This document shows positions 37,557-47,943 of a DNA stretch of 64,000 nt, piece after piece. Position 1 is the first letter of the stretch. Every line of letters begins with the position of its first letter. This stretch comes from Pseudomonas sp. G34 (GTDB lineage: Bacteria > Pseudomonadota > Gammaproteobacteria > Pseudomonadales > Pseudomonadaceae): the NCBI RefSeq assembly GCF_031119625.1, contig NZ_JAVHZV010000007.1, positions 124,001 to 188,000 of the forward strand, in the 5' to 3' direction. Position numbers and translations under genes: made by a program. The notes below the pieces were generated by a model that ran no database searches, was not told where the DNA came from, and saw only the letters and a list, made by a program, of their open reading frames with translations.

Positions 37557-38948
37557 ATGGATGACCACGGACGCATCAAGCCCACCGCCCCAACCTTGTA
37601 TGCCCTCGACACCAATGTCCTGATTCACGATCCCAACGCGCTGCTCAATTTCCAGGAACACCACGTCGCCATTCCCATGACGGTGCTGGAGGAACTCGAC
37701 AAACTGAAAACCGGCAAGCAGGGCGTCGCTGCCGAATGCCGGCAGGCCATTCGCCTGATCGACAAGATTCTCGACGGCGCCACGCCCGAGGAGGTCGAGC
37801 ACGGCGTGCCGATCCAGCGGGAGAAGAGCGGCCCCTGCGGCTTCCTGTCGATTCTCATGAGCAAGAGCGCGGCGCCGGTCACCTGGCTGCCCGAAGACCT
37901 CAACGACAACAAGATCATCAACCAGCTGGTGGAGCTCAAGGCGCGTCGCCCGGGCACTTCCGTGGTGCTGGTGACCAAGGACATCAACATGCGCCTGAAG
38001 GCGCGTGGCTGCGGGCTGGATTCCGAGGATTACCATACCGACCAACTGGTCGACGACATCTCGCTGCTGTCCAAGGGTTACCACAACGTCGATGGCGCCT
38101 TCTGGGATCGCGTCGCCAAGGTCGATACCCGCCAGGGCCACGGCCGCACCTGGCACCGCGTGCAGCTCAGCGAGGAGCTGCCGGCGGTCAACGTCAACGA
38201 ATTCATCATCGACGAGCAGGGCTTCGTCGGCTGGGTCAAGGAGGTGGAGGGCAACGAGCTGCTGATTCTCGACCTGCACCAGGAGCCGCTGCTGCACCAG
38301 GAAGCCTGGGGGCTCAAGCCGCGGGACATCCACCAGGCGCTGGCGCTCTATGCGCTGCTCGACCCGGACATCCACCTGGTCAACCTGACCGGCGCGGCCG
38401 GTTCGGGCAAGACCATCCTGGCACTGGCCGCCGCCATCGAGCAGACCATGGTCAGCAAGCGCTATCGGCGCATCATCGCCACCCGTAGCGTGCAGGGGCT
38501 GGACCAGGAGATCGGCTTTCTGCCCGGCACCGAGGCCGAGAAAATGGAGCCCTGGCTGGGCGCCATCACCGATAACCTCGAAGCCCTGCACATGGACGAC
38601 GAGAACACTCACGGCAGCGTCGACTACATCCTGCAAAAGGTGCCGTTGCAGTTCAAATCCCTGAACTACATCCGTGGCCGCAGCTTCCAGCAGAGCCTGA
38701 TCCTCATCGACGAATGCCAGAACCTCACCCCGCACCAGATGAAGACCATCATCACCCGTGCCGGCGCCGGCTCCAAGGTGATCTGCCTGGGCAACCTGGC
38801 GCAGATCGATACGCCCTATCTGTCGGCACCCAGCTCGGGCCTGACCTACCTCACCGAGCGCTTCAAGGGCTTCGAGCACGGTGTGCATATCACCCTGCAA
38901 GGCGTGCCGCGCTCGATCCTCGCCGAGTACGCCGAAAGCCACATGTAA
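37557..38948 (+). CDS. PIN domain-PhoH ATPase (PhoH2-type)
   Basis: A 463-residue fusion of an N-terminal PIN nuclease (residues 14-150; LYALDTNVLIHDPNALLNF, LEELDKLK, VLVTKDINMRLKA carry the acidic residues) and a C-terminal PhoH ATPase (Walker A GAAGSGKT at residues 279-286; Walker B LILIDECQNLT near 380). PhoH2 proteins are reported as RNA helicase-nucleases, in some genomes linked to toxin-antitoxin-like roles; no antitoxin gene lies next to this one. AAGGTGA precedes the ATG; a longer frame to 37248 exists but includes the promoter region. Confidence 0.92.
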   Translation: MDDHGRIKPTAPTLYALDTNVLIHDPNALLNFQEHHVAIPMTVLEELDKLKTGKQGVAAECRQAIRLIDKILDGATPEEVEHGVPIQREKSGPCGFLSILMSKSAAPVTWLPEDLNDNKIINQLVELKARRPGTSVVLVTKDINMRLKARGCGLDSEDYHTDQLVDDISLLSKGYHNVDGAFWDRVAKVDTRQGHGRTWHRVQLSEELPAVNVNEFIIDEQGFVGWVKEVEGNELLILDLHQEPLLHQEAWGLKPRDIHQALALYALLDPDIHLVNLTGAAGSGKTILALAAAIEQTMVSKRYRRIIATRSVQGLDQEIGFLPGTEAEKMEPWLGAITDNLEALHMDDENTHGSVDYILQKVPLQFKSLNYIRGRSFQQSLILIDECQNLTPHQMKTIITRAGAGSKVICLGNLAQIDTPYLSAPSSGLTYLTERFKGFEHGVHITLQGVPRSILAEYAESHM

Positions 38949-39059
38949 ACCCTCGCCCCGGAGCCGCCTGGCGGCTCCGGGCCCTCATTGCGGCGCCCGT
39001 GGTTTGCAGGTAGCGGTGCGCGGCCTACAATCGCCAGGTTTTCTACTTGGAGATTGCCC

Positions 39060-39539
39060 GTGTTGACCCATCTCGACTCCCAGGGGCGCGCCAATATGGT
39101 CGACGTCAGCGACAAGGCGCAGACCGTGCGTGAAGCCGTGGCCGAAGCCCGGGTGCGCATGCAGCCCAGCACCTTGCAGATGATCGTCGACGGCGAGCAC
39201 CCCAAGGGCGATGTCTTCGCCGTGGCGCGTATCGCCGGCATCCAGGCTGCGAAAAAGACCTCCGACCTGATTCCGCTCTGTCATCCGCTGATGCTCACCA
39301 GCGTCAAGGTCGAGCTGCAGGCCGATGGTGAAGACGCCGTGCTGATTCGCGCGCGCTGCAAGCTCACCGGCCAGACCGGCGTGGAAATGGAGGCGCTGAC
39401 CGCCGCCAGTGTCGCGGCGCTGACCATTTACGACATGTGCAAGGCGGTGGATCGCGGCATGCTCATCGAGCAGGTGCGCCTGCTGGAAAAGCTCGGCGGC
39501 AAGAGCGGCCACTTCCTGGCGGGCGAGGGCGAGCGATGA
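39060..39539 (+). CDS. moaC: Cyclic pyranopterin monophosphate synthase MoaC
   Basis: Converts the MoaA product to cyclic pyranopterin monophosphate in molybdenum-cofactor synthesis. The 159-residue protein starts at GTG (39060), with TTGGAG upstream and the family start [16 protein letters not shown]. Signatures [10 protein letters not shown] and [20 protein letters not shown] (with the catalytic Lys and Asp in KAVDRG) are intact. It overlaps moaD by four bases. Confidence 0.95.
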   Translation: MLTHLDSQGRANMVDVSDKAQTVREAVAEARVRMQPSTLQMIVDGEHPKGDVFAVARIAGIQAAKKTSDLIPLCHPLMLTSVKVELQADGEDAVLIRARCKLTGQTGVEMEALTAASVAALTIYDMCKAVDRGMLIEQVRLLEKLGGKSGHFLAGEGER

Positions 39540-39778
39540 TCCGCGTGCAGTACTTTGCCCGTTATCGCGAAACCCTGGGCCTGGATGCCGAAGAGCTACA
39601 AGCCGGCTTCGCCACCCTCGACGAGCTGCGCCTGCACCTGCTGGCCCGCGGCGGTGCCTGGGAGGTGCTCGCCGAGCGTGGCCTGATGTGCGCCCGCAAC
39701 GAAGAGCTCTGCACCTTGAGCGAGCCGTTGGCCGATGGCGACGCGGTGGCGTTCTTCCCCACGGTTACCGGAGGCTGA
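39536..39778 (+). CDS. moaD: Molybdopterin synthase small subunit MoaD
   Basis: An 80-residue ubiquitin-like sulphur carrier ending in the required Gly-Gly (FFPTVTGG). The ATG overlaps the moaC stop by four bases (ATGA), showing coupled translation. Confidence 0.95.
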   Translation: MIRVQYFARYRETLGLDAEELQAGFATLDELRLHLLARGGAWEVLAERGLMCARNEELCTLSEPLADGDAVAFFPTVTGG

Positions 39779-39779
39779 G

Positions 39780-40238
39780 ATGGGGATTCGCGTCCAGCAG
39801 GCCATCTTCGATCCGGGGCTGGAGACCAACACCGTGCACGCCGCCAACACCGGCGTCGGGGCGGTGGCGTGCTTCGTCGGCTATGTACGCGACTTCAATG
39901 ACGGCCAGGACGTGGCGGGAATGTTCCTCGAGCACTTTCCGGGCATGACCGAAAAGGCCCTGGCCGGCATCGAGGCCCAGGCCCGCCAGCGCTGGCCGCT
40001 GCTTGGCGTCGAGGTGATTCACCGGGTCGGGCCCCTGGAGCCCGGCGAGCCGATCGTTTTCGTCGGCGTGGCCAGCGCCCACCGCCAGGCGGCCTTCCAA
40101 GCCTGCGAGTTCATCATGGACTACCTGAAAACCCGCGCACCGTTCTGGAAAAAGGAAGACACCGCAAGCGGCCCGCGCTGGGTCGAGGGCCGCGCAAGCG
40201 ATCAGGCATCCGCCAGGCGTTGGCAGGCCGACGACTGA
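39780..40238 (+). CDS. moaE: Molybdopterin synthase large subunit MoaE
   Basis: The catalytic subunit that inserts sulphur into precursor Z, 152 residues. Signatures GAVACFVGYVRDFND, LEHFPGMTEKALAGI, HRVGPLEPGEPIVFVGVASA and the C-terminal APFWKKE with the active lysines are present. It begins one base after moaD. moaA and moaB are not in this cluster. Confidence 0.95.
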   Translation: MGIRVQQAIFDPGLETNTVHAANTGVGAVACFVGYVRDFNDGQDVAGMFLEHFPGMTEKALAGIEAQARQRWPLLGVEVIHRVGPLEPGEPIVFVGVASAHRQAAFQACEFIMDYLKTRAPFWKKEDTASGPRWVEGRASDQASARRWQADD

Positions 40239-40245
40239 AAGCGTT

Positions 40246-40410
40246 TCAGCTGAACTCGATGAACACCTTGAAGAACAGCGGGGCGAACATCGACAGTGCG
40301 CCCAGCCCGGTCAGCCAGATGCCCCATTCCTGTTCGCGGTTGTTGAAGCCGATACCCAGCAGCAGAAAGCCGCTGATCAGCAGCATGATCATGATGTGGA
40401 AAGCGTCCAT
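40246..40410 (-). CDS. 54-residue small membrane protein
   Basis: A short gene on the minus strand: start MDAFHIMIMLLISGFLLLGI, end KVFIEFS, with two hydrophobic helices separated by NNREQEWGI. AGGAGG lies eight bases before the ATG, which is strong support. It is convergent with moaE (8 bases apart). Function unknown. Confidence 0.7.
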   Translation of the reverse strand: MDAFHIMIMLLISGFLLLGIGFNNREQEWGIWLTGLGALSMFAPLFFKVFIEFS

Positions 40411-40684
40411 GGCCAAGCCTCCTCGGAAGTGTCGCGTGCCAGGAGCTGCGCCGCTGCTTCGGCATGCCGAGGCAGCGGCGGCCTACACCTTGAGCTTAGT
40501 CGAGGCGGCGGCTGGTGGCACTGATCCAGAACAATTCGCGGGATCAATGATGGCCTGCCATACCGGTCGCCCAGGGCGCGGCGAAAGCACGCGGCGGCGG
40601 CCGGTCCGCCGATTTTGTTCGCGGTTGCGGCCGGGCGCGATTAAAATCGCCGTCTGAATTCTCCTGCTACCCAAGGATCCTGTT

Positions 40685-41866
<1,182 letters not shown>

Positions 41867-41948
41867 GCGGTCGGCGCGGGCGCTGGCCCGCGCCTGTTAG
41901 CTGGCCTGGCGGAGGGTAGGGGCGGTGCAAGGCCGCCCCTTGCCGCTG

Positions 41949-43244
41949 TCAGTCTTCCAGGCCATCGGGCGCCTGGTTTTCCGGCAGGTCACTGGCCTTC
42001 CAGATGCGCACGCTCTTCACCCTGTTTTCCGACGACTGCAGAATTTCCAGGCGATAGACGCCCAGCTGCAGGCATACCGCGCTTTCCGGAATGCTTTCCA
42101 TGGCTTCGGTGATCAGGCCGTTGAGGGTCTTGGGGCCGTCGACGGGCAAATGCCAGCCCAGCGCCTTGTTGATTTCACGCACGTAGGCCGCGCCGTCGAT
42201 CACCTGGGTACCGTCTTCCTGGTTCTGGATCTCGAGGCTGCGCGCGGTGTCCTGTGCATTGAAGTCGCCGACGATCTCTTCGAGGATGTCTTCCAGGGTG
42301 ACCACGCCAAGCACGTCGCCGTATTCGTCGACGACCATGCCGATGCGCAGCTTCTGCTTCTGAAAGTTGAACAGCTGGGTCGACAGCGGCGTGCTTTCCG
42401 GGATGAAGTAGGGCTCGCTGCAGGCACCGAGCAGCGACTCCAGGGTGAGTTGGCCATGGGTCAGCAACTGAGTGAGTTCGCGCATATGCACGATGCCTTC
42501 GACCTGATTGATGTCCTGCCTGAACACCGGCAGGCGGGTGTGGGTGGTGGTGCGCAGTTGCTCGACGATGGACACCAGGTCGTCCTGCAGGTTGATGCCG
42601 ACCACCTCGTTGCGCGGAATCATGATGTCGTTGACCGTGACCCGTTCCAGATCGAGGATGCCCAGCAGCATGCTCTGCCGGCTCTTGGGCAATTCGTGGC
42701 CGGCTTCACGCACCACGCTGCGCAATTCTTCGGTGGTCAAGGCGTCATCGTTCTTCGTGGCCGGGTCGACGCCGAGCAGGCGCAGCAGGCCATTGCTGAT
42801 CCAGCCAAGCGAGATCACCAGCGGATAGAACAGCTTGAGCAGCACCTGCAGCGGCAGGCTGGCCGGGTAGGCGATCTTTTCGGGGTGCAGTGCGGCCAGG
42901 GTTTTAGGGGTGATTTCGCCAAAGATCAGCAAGGCAACGGTCAGGCCGATAGTGGCAATGGCGATGCCCGCTTCACCATAGAGCTTGATGGCCAGCACGG
43001 TGGCGATCGACGACGCGAGGATATTGACGAAGTTGTTGCCGATCAGGATGGTGCCCAGCAACCGGTCGGGACGGCTGAGCAGCTTGCTGACACGCTTGGC
43101 ACCGCGATGCCCCTCTTTGGCCTTGTGGCGTAAGCGGTAGCGGTTGAGGCTGAGAATGCCGGTCTCGGAGCTGGAAAAGAAAGCCGAACAGGCCAGCAGC
43201 AAGACCAGCAGGCCAATCAAGAGGCCAGGATGTACGTCGTCCAC
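41949..43244 (-). CDS. CNNM/CorC-type membrane protein (DUF21-CBS-CorC_HlyC)
   Basis: A 431-residue membrane protein of the YtfL/CorB group proposed to take part in divalent-cation (Mg/Co) efflux or transport. Order: DUF21 with four hydrophobic segments (residues 5-190; FFSSSETGILSLNRYRL), a CBS pair (residues about 205-325; MIPRNEVVGIN, VDEYGDVLGVVTLEDILEE), and the C-terminal CorC_HlyC domain. I take the GTG at 43244 because family proteins begin VDDVHPG/MDD-H-G; the ribosome site is weak. The frame runs on to 43751, but that part overlaps the next gene. Confidence 0.9.
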   Translation of the reverse strand: MDDVHPGLLIGLLVLLLACSAFFSSSETGILSLNRYRLRHKAKEGHRGAKRVSKLLSRPDRLLGTILIGNNFVNILASSIATVLAIKLYGEAGIAIATIGLTVALLIFGEITPKTLAALHPEKIAYPASLPLQVLLKLFYPLVISLGWISNGLLRLLGVDPATKNDDALTTEELRSVVREAGHELPKSRQSMLLGILDLERVTVNDIMIPRNEVVGINLQDDLVSIVEQLRTTTHTRLPVFRQDINQVEGIVHMRELTQLLTHGQLTLESLLGACSEPYFIPESTPLSTQLFNFQKQKLRIGMVVDEYGDVLGVVTLEDILEEIVGDFNAQDTARSLEIQNQEDGTQVIDGAAYVREINKALGWHLPVDGPKTLNGLITEAMESIPESAVCLQLGVYRLEILQSSENRVKSVRIWKASDLPENQAPDGLED

Positions 43245-43264
43245 GGAATGTATTGAGGCCTGGG

Positions 43265-44065
43265 TCAGATATGCAGAATGAATTCGCGAACCAGCTTGCT
43301 GCCGAAGTAGGCCAGCATCAGCAGGCAGAACCCGGCCAGCGTCCAGCGAATCGCCTTGTGTCCACGCCAGCCCAGTTGGTGGCGGCCCCACAGCAGCACC
43401 GCGAACACTATCCAGGCGAAGCATGACAGGATGGTCTTGTGCACCAGGTGCTGGGTGAACAGGTTGTCGATGAAGATCGCCCCGGACAGCAGCGACAGCG
43501 ACAGCAGCGCCCAGCCGCACCACAGGAAACCGAACAGCAGGCTTTCCATGGTCTGCAGGGGCGGGAAATTGCGAATCAGCCCGGACGGATGCTTGTGCTT
43601 GAGTTGATGATCCTGCACCAGCAGCAGCAGTGACTGGAACATGGCGATGGTCAACATGCCGTAGGCCATGATCGACAGCAGGATGTGGGCGAGGATGCCG
43701 GGGCCTTCTTCGAGCGGCTGGGTGGTGCCGCTGGGCATGAATTGCGCGCACAGCACCGTCAGGCCGCCGAGGGGGAAGAGAAACAGCAGCAGGTTGTCCA
43801 CCGGCATCTGCCGGCAGGCCAGCAGGATCAGCGCTATCACCGTGAAGGCGATCAGGCTGGCGGTGTTGAAGAAGTCCAGATTCAGCCCGGCGCTGTCATG
43901 CATCTGCATGAACAGGCTGCCGCCGTGGAACAGCAGGGCAACCGCGCCGACCAGCAGCAAAACGGTTTTGCTGGGCGCGCTGCGGCGGGCCAGATGCAGG
44001 CCTTGGTAAGCGGCGGCGCCAAAATAAAGGACGGCTGCGACGAGACTGGGCAACAGAGGGTGCAT
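43265..44065 (-). CDS. CcsA/YpjD-like cytochrome c assembly-type membrane protein
   Basis: A 266-residue protein with eight transmembrane helices and the CcmF/CcsA family pattern: MHPLLPSLVAAVLYFGAAAY at the start, LAHILLSIMAYGMLTIAMFQ near residue 125 and HLVHKTILSCFAWIVFAVLL near 205, which bring the conserved histidines. The start at 44065 is the family start; the longer frame to 44182 runs into a repeat. It is next to the CorC-type gene on one strand and ffh on the other, the usual Pseudomonas order. Confidence 0.88.
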   Translation of the reverse strand: MHPLLPSLVAAVLYFGAAAYQGLHLARRSAPSKTVLLLVGAVALLFHGGSLFMQMHDSAGLNLDFFNTASLIAFTVIALILLACRQMPVDNLLLFLFPLGGLTVLCAQFMPSGTTQPLEEGPGILAHILLSIMAYGMLTIAMFQSLLLLVQDHQLKHKHPSGLIRNFPPLQTMESLLFGFLWCGWALLSLSLLSGAIFIDNLFTQHLVHKTILSCFAWIVFAVLLWGRHQLGWRGHKAIRWTLAGFCLLMLAYFGSKLVREFILHI

Positions 44066-44151
44066 AGATCCTGGATGACGAGAGCCTGAAAGGCGCCGAG
44101 TGTGGCACACAACGGGGGGCGCAAAAAGACTGCAGGTGGTATCCGGTCTCA

Positions 44152-44215
44152 CTAGGGGCTGTTGATGCTTCACGCACGGCAACGCGGCTCGCGTTGAAAC
44201 GTCAACAGACCCTAG
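44152..44215. repeat. Copy 2 of a dispersed palindromic repeat (64 bp, best copy)
   Basis: A 64-bp near-palindrome: CTAGGGGCTGTTGA (44152-44165) and its inverse TCAACAGACCCTAG (44202-44215), 13 of 14 paired, with a GC-rich core (GGCAACGCGGCTCGCG). It looks like a non-autonomous mobile or hairpin-forming intergenic element. Related copies are at 36326-36387 and 53562-53592. Confidence 0.75.
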
Positions 44216-44263
44216 GTCACAGGGGCGCCGACAAACAAGCCTCGAAAGCCGGCCAGTCTTGGT

Positions 44264-44269
44264 TATAAT
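44264..44269 (+). promoter_or_regulatory. Promoter -10 element of ffh
   Basis: TATAAT, a perfect -10, lies 52 bases before the ffh ATG. No clear -35 was found at the right distance. Confidence 0.55.
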
Positions 44270-44320
44270 CCGCAGTTTGCTGCCAGCCCATCCCGGCCCG
44301 ACGGCCCGAAAGGAACGCGC

Positions 44321-45697
44321 ATGTTCGAAAACTTAACCGATCGCCTCTCGCAGACCCTGCGCAGCGTCACTGGCAAGGCCAAGCTGACCGAGGACAATAT
44401 CAAGGACACCCTGCGCGAAGTGCGCATGGCGTTGCTCGAGGCCGACGTGGCGCTGCCCGTGGTCAAGGATTTCGTCGCCCGCGTCAAGGATCGCGCGGTT
44501 GGCACCGAAGTATCGAAAAGCCTGACGCCTGGCCAGGCGTTCGTGAAGATCGTGCGCCTGGAGCTGGAAAGCCTCATGGGCGCGGCCAACGAAGACCTCG
44601 ACCTGAGCACCACGCCGCCGGCGGTGGTGTTGATGGCCGGTCTGCAGGGCGCGGGCAAGACCACCACCGTCGGCAAGCTGGCGCGCCTGCTCAAGGAACG
44701 CAAGAAGAAGAGCGTGATGGTGGTGTCCGCGGACGTCTACCGTCCGGCGGCGATCAAGCAGCTGGAAACCCTGGCGGGCGACATCGGCGTGACCTTCTTC
44801 CCGTCCGATATCACCCAGAAGCCGGTGGCCATCGCCGAAGCGGCGATTCGCGAAGCCAAGCTCAAGTTCATCGACGTGGTACTGGTCGACACCGCCGGTC
44901 GCCTGGCCATCGACGCCGAGATGATGGCCGAGATCCAGGCCCTGCACGCGGCGGTCAAGCCGGTGGAAACCCTGTTCGTGGTCGACGCCATGACCGGTCA
45001 GGACGCCGCCAACACCGCCAAGGCCTTCAACGATGCGCTGCCGCTCACCGGTGTGGTGCTCACCAAGGTCGACGGCGACGCCCGTGGCGGTGCCGCGCTG
45101 TCGGTACGCGCCATCACCGGCAAGCCGATCAAGTTCATCGGCATGGGCGAGAAGAGTGAAGCGCTCGAGCCCTTCCACCCCGAGCGGATCGCCTCGCGTA
45201 TCCTCGGCATGGGCGACGTGCTCAGTCTGATCGAGCAGGCCGAGCAGACCCTCGACCGCGACAAGGCCGAGAAGCTCACCAAGAAGCTCAAGAAGGGCAA
45301 GGGCTTCGACCTCGAAGACTTCCGCGACCAGCTCGTGCAGATGAAGAGCATGGGCGGCCTTGGCGGCCTGATGGACAAGCTGCCGCAGATGGGTGGCGTC
45401 AACCTGGCGCAGATGGGCGGCGCCCAGGGTGCGGCCGAGAAGCAGTTCAAGCAGATGGAAGCGATCATCAACTCGATGACCCCGGCCGAACGCCGTGACC
45501 CTGATATCATCAGCGGTTCGCGCAAGCGCCGTATCGCCATGGGCTCCGGCACCCAGGTGCAGGACATCGGCAGGCTGATCAAGCAGCACAAGCAGATGCA
45601 GAAGATGATGAAGAAATTCAGCGCCAAAGGCGGCATGGCCAAGATGATGCGCGGCATGGGCAGCATGATGCCGGGCGGCGGCATGCCGAAGTTCTGA
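44321..45697 (+). CDS. ffh: Signal recognition particle protein Ffh
   Basis: The SRP54 GTPase that, with 4.5S RNA, delivers inner-membrane proteins to FtsY. The 458 residues cover the N and G domains (P-loop GLQGAGKTTTVGKLARLL near residue 107, DTAGRL near 190, TKVDGDARGG near 248) and the Met-rich M domain (GGLGGLMDKLPQMGG, KMMKKFSAKGGMAKMMRGMG). Full length. Confidence 0.98.
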   Translation: MFENLTDRLSQTLRSVTGKAKLTEDNIKDTLREVRMALLEADVALPVVKDFVARVKDRAVGTEVSKSLTPGQAFVKIVRLELESLMGAANEDLDLSTTPPAVVLMAGLQGAGKTTTVGKLARLLKERKKKSVMVVSADVYRPAAIKQLETLAGDIGVTFFPSDITQKPVAIAEAAIREAKLKFIDVVLVDTAGRLAIDAEMMAEIQALHAAVKPVETLFVVDAMTGQDAANTAKAFNDALPLTGVVLTKVDGDARGGAALSVRAITGKPIKFIGMGEKSEALEPFHPERIASRILGMGDVLSLIEQAEQTLDRDKAEKLTKKLKKGKGFDLEDFRDQLVQMKSMGGLGGLMDKLPQMGGVNLAQMGGAQGAAEKQFKQMEAIINSMTPAERRDPDIISGSRKRRIAMGSGTQVQDIGRLIKQHKQMQKMMKKFSAKGGMAKMMRGMGSMMPGGGMPKF

Positions 45698-45739
45698 AGC
45701 CTCTGCACGGGCCTATCGACGGCCGGCGGAAAAAGAGAT

Positions 45740-45767
45740 TTGCAAACAGCCGCATAATCCTTAGAAT
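45740..45767 (+). promoter_or_regulatory. Promoter of the rpsP operon
   Basis: TTGCAA (45740-45745) and TAGAAT (45762-45767) are spaced by 16 bases. The spacer and -10 overlap a dyad, GCCGCATA (45749-45756) with TATGCGGC (45767-45774), so the early RNA or the promoter itself could fold. Confidence 0.6.
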
Positions 45768-45841
45768 ATGCGGCCTTTCGGGCCTAGGCCCATTTTTGAT
45801 GTGTGCCTCAAGTTAGCACCGACTACAGGAACGATGTTCAC

Positions 45842-46093
45842 ATGGTAACTATTCGTCTCGCTCGTGGCGGCTCCAAAAAGCGCCCCTTCTACCACCTCAC
45901 CGTGACCAACAGCCGCAATGCGCGCGACGGTCGCTTCGTAGAGCGCATCGGTTTCTTCAATCCGATCGCCTCGGGTGCTGAAGTCAAGCTGTCCGTCAAT
46001 CAAGAGCGCGCTACCTACTGGCTGGGCCAGGGTGCCCAGCCGTCTGAGCGCGTTGCTCAGCTGCTGAAAGAAGCTGCCAAGGCTGCCGCCTAA
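45842..46093 (+). CDS. rpsP: 30S ribosomal protein S16
   Basis: An 83-residue ribosomal protein. [19 protein letters not shown] and [11 protein letters not shown] are the family signature. First gene of rpsP-rimM-trmD-rplS. Confidence 0.98.
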   Translation: MVTIRLARGGSKKRPFYHLTVTNSRNARDGRFVERIGFFNPIASGAEVKLSVNQERATYWLGQGAQPSERVAQLLKEAAKAAA

Positions 46094-46100
46094 GCACTTT

Positions 46101-46637
46101 ATGAGCACGACGCCCGCTCCCGCCGAGGACTTGATGGTCCTTGGCAAGATTGTCTCGGTGCATGGCGTCAAAGGTGAGGTGAAGGTGTTTTCCTTTACCG
46201 ACCCCGTGGATAACGTGCTCGATTACCCTCGCTGGACGCTACGGCGCGATGGCGAGGTGAAGCAGGTTGAACTGGCTGGTGGACGCTTGCAGGGCAAGGT
46301 TCTGGTCGCCAGGCTGAAAGGGCTCGATGATCGTGAAGTGGCGCGTACCTACGCGGGCTTCGAGATCTGCGTTCCCCGCAGCCAGCTACCGGAGCTGGAA
46401 GACGGCGAGTACTACTGGTATCAGCTGGAAGGTCTGAAGGTCATCGATCAGGCGGGGCAATTGCTCGGCAAGGTCGATCATCTGTTCGAGACCGGTGCCA
46501 ATGACGTGATGGTGGTCAAGCCCTGCGCTGACAGCCTCGATGATCGTGAGCGCCTGCTGCCGTATACGCAGCAGTGTGTGTTGTCGATCAACCTCGAGGC
46601 TGGCGAAATGCAGGTCGACTGGGATGCGGATTTCTAA
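46101..46637 (+). CDS. rimM: Ribosome maturation factor RimM
   Basis: A 178-residue 16S rRNA-processing factor that binds S19. It has the N-terminal beta-barrel ([20 protein letters not shown]) and the C-terminal PRC-barrel ([28 protein letters not shown]). It starts seven bases after rpsP. Confidence 0.96.
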   Translation: MSTTPAPAEDLMVLGKIVSVHGVKGEVKVFSFTDPVDNVLDYPRWTLRRDGEVKQVELAGGRLQGKVLVARLKGLDDREVARTYAGFEICVPRSQLPELEDGEYYWYQLEGLKVIDQAGQLLGKVDHLFETGANDVMVVKPCADSLDDRERLLPYTQQCVLSINLEAGEMQVDWDADF

Positions 46638-46642
46638 GCGCC

Positions 46643-47395
46643 ATGCCTAGCTTGCGCGTCGATGTCATTACGCTGTTCCCGGAAATGTTCGCCGCCATCG
46701 GCGATTACGGCATTACCAGCCGTGCGGTGAGGCAGGAGCTGTTGCAGCTGACCTGCTGGAACCCACGCAGTTACACCACGGATCGTCATCACACCGTTGA
46801 CGACCGCCCCTTCGGTGGTGGTCCTGGCATGGTGATGAAGATCAAGCCGCTTGAAGATGCCTTGGCCGATGCCAGGCAGGCCGGCGGCGGCCAGGCGAAG
46901 GTGATCTACCTTTCGCCGCAGGGCCGCCCGCTGACCCAGGCGGCGGTACGCGAGCTGGCGAAGGAGGAGCGTTTGATCCTTATCGCCGGCCGCTACGAAG
47001 GCGTCGACGAGCGTTTCATCGAAACGCACGTCGACGAGGAATGGTCGATCGGCGACTACGTCCTGTCCGGCGGTGAGCTGCCGGCCATGGTGCTGATCGA
47101 TGCGGTAACGCGCCTTTTGCCTGGTGCATTGGGTCATGCAGATTCGGCCGAGGAAGACTCCTTCACGGATGGCTTGCTCGACTGCCCGCACTACACCCGT
47201 CCGGAGGTGTATGCGGATAAGCGTGTTCCGGAGGTGCTGCTTGGCGGCAACCACGAACACATCCGGCGCTGGCGTTTGCAGCAGTCCCTGGGACGCACCT
47301 GGGAACGCCGTGTCGATCTTCTGGATAGCCGCTCGCTTTCTGGAGAAGAGAAAAAGCTGCTGGAGGAATACATCCGCCAGCGGGACGATAACTAA
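46643..47395 (+). CDS. trmD: tRNA (guanine-37-N1)-methyltransferase TrmD
   Basis: Makes m1G37 in tRNAs using SAM. The 250-residue SPOUT enzyme has the trefoil knot ([15 protein letters not shown] and [20 protein letters not shown]) and the C-terminal helical domain. The ATG at 46643 is five bases after the rimM stop; the longer frame from 46574 lies inside rimM. Confidence 0.97.
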   Translation: MPSLRVDVITLFPEMFAAIGDYGITSRAVRQELLQLTCWNPRSYTTDRHHTVDDRPFGGGPGMVMKIKPLEDALADARQAGGGQAKVIYLSPQGRPLTQAAVRELAKEERLILIAGRYEGVDERFIETHVDEEWSIGDYVLSGGELPAMVLIDAVTRLLPGALGHADSAEEDSFTDGLLDCPHYTRPEVYADKRVPEVLLGGNHEHIRRWRLQQSLGRTWERRVDLLDSRSLSGEEKKLLEEYIRQRDDN

Positions 47396-47435
47396 TATCG
47401 ATGGCCGGCCTGAAGGCCCGTCTTAGGAGCGCAGC

Positions 47436-47786
47436 ATGACCAACAAGATCATTCAGCAGATCGAAGCTGAGCAGATGAGCAAAGAGATCCCGACCTTTGC
47501 CCCGGGCGACACCGTAATCGTCCAGGTAAAAGTAAAGGAAGGTGACCGTCAGCGTCTGCAGGCGTTCGAAGGCGTGGTAATCGCCAAGCGTAACCGCGGT
47601 CTGAACAGCGCCTTCACTGTGCGCAAGATCTCCAGCGGTGTTGGCGTTGAGCGTACTTTCCAGACTTACAGCCCGCTGGTCGACAGCCTGGCAGTCAAGC
47701 GTCGTGGTGACGTTCGCAAAGCCAAGCTGTACTACCTGCGCGACCTGTCCGGCAAGGCAGCACGCATCAAGGAAAAACTGGTTTAA
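47436..47786 (+). CDS. rplS: 50S ribosomal protein L19
   Basis: A 116-residue ribosomal protein. [20 protein letters not shown] and [20 protein letters not shown] are typical. Last gene of the operon, followed by a strong terminator. Confidence 0.98.
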   Translation: MTNKIIQQIEAEQMSKEIPTFAPGDTVIVQVKVKEGDRQRLQAFEGVVIAKRNRGLNSAFTVRKISSGVGVERTFQTYSPLVDSLAVKRRGDVRKAKLYYLRDLSGKAARIKEKLV

Positions 47787-47802
47787 GCCAGCTTTCCCCA
47801 CG

Positions 47803-47828
47803 AAAAAAGCAGCCTCGGCTGCTTTTTT
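47803..47828 (+). terminator. Rho-independent terminator of the rpsP operon
   Basis: AAAAAAGCAGCC (47803-47814) pairs with GGCTGCTTTTTT (47817-47828), ending in six T's. Confidence 0.93.
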
Positions 47829-47943
47829 CGTTTCTGGGGTTTGGTGTATTGGTATCAGGTGTCGGTTCGTCGTTTCGCGCTCCCACAAGTCAAGCTCGCG
47901 AGCACCTGCACCACGACTATCTACCTGAAACAGGGCTGATCCC

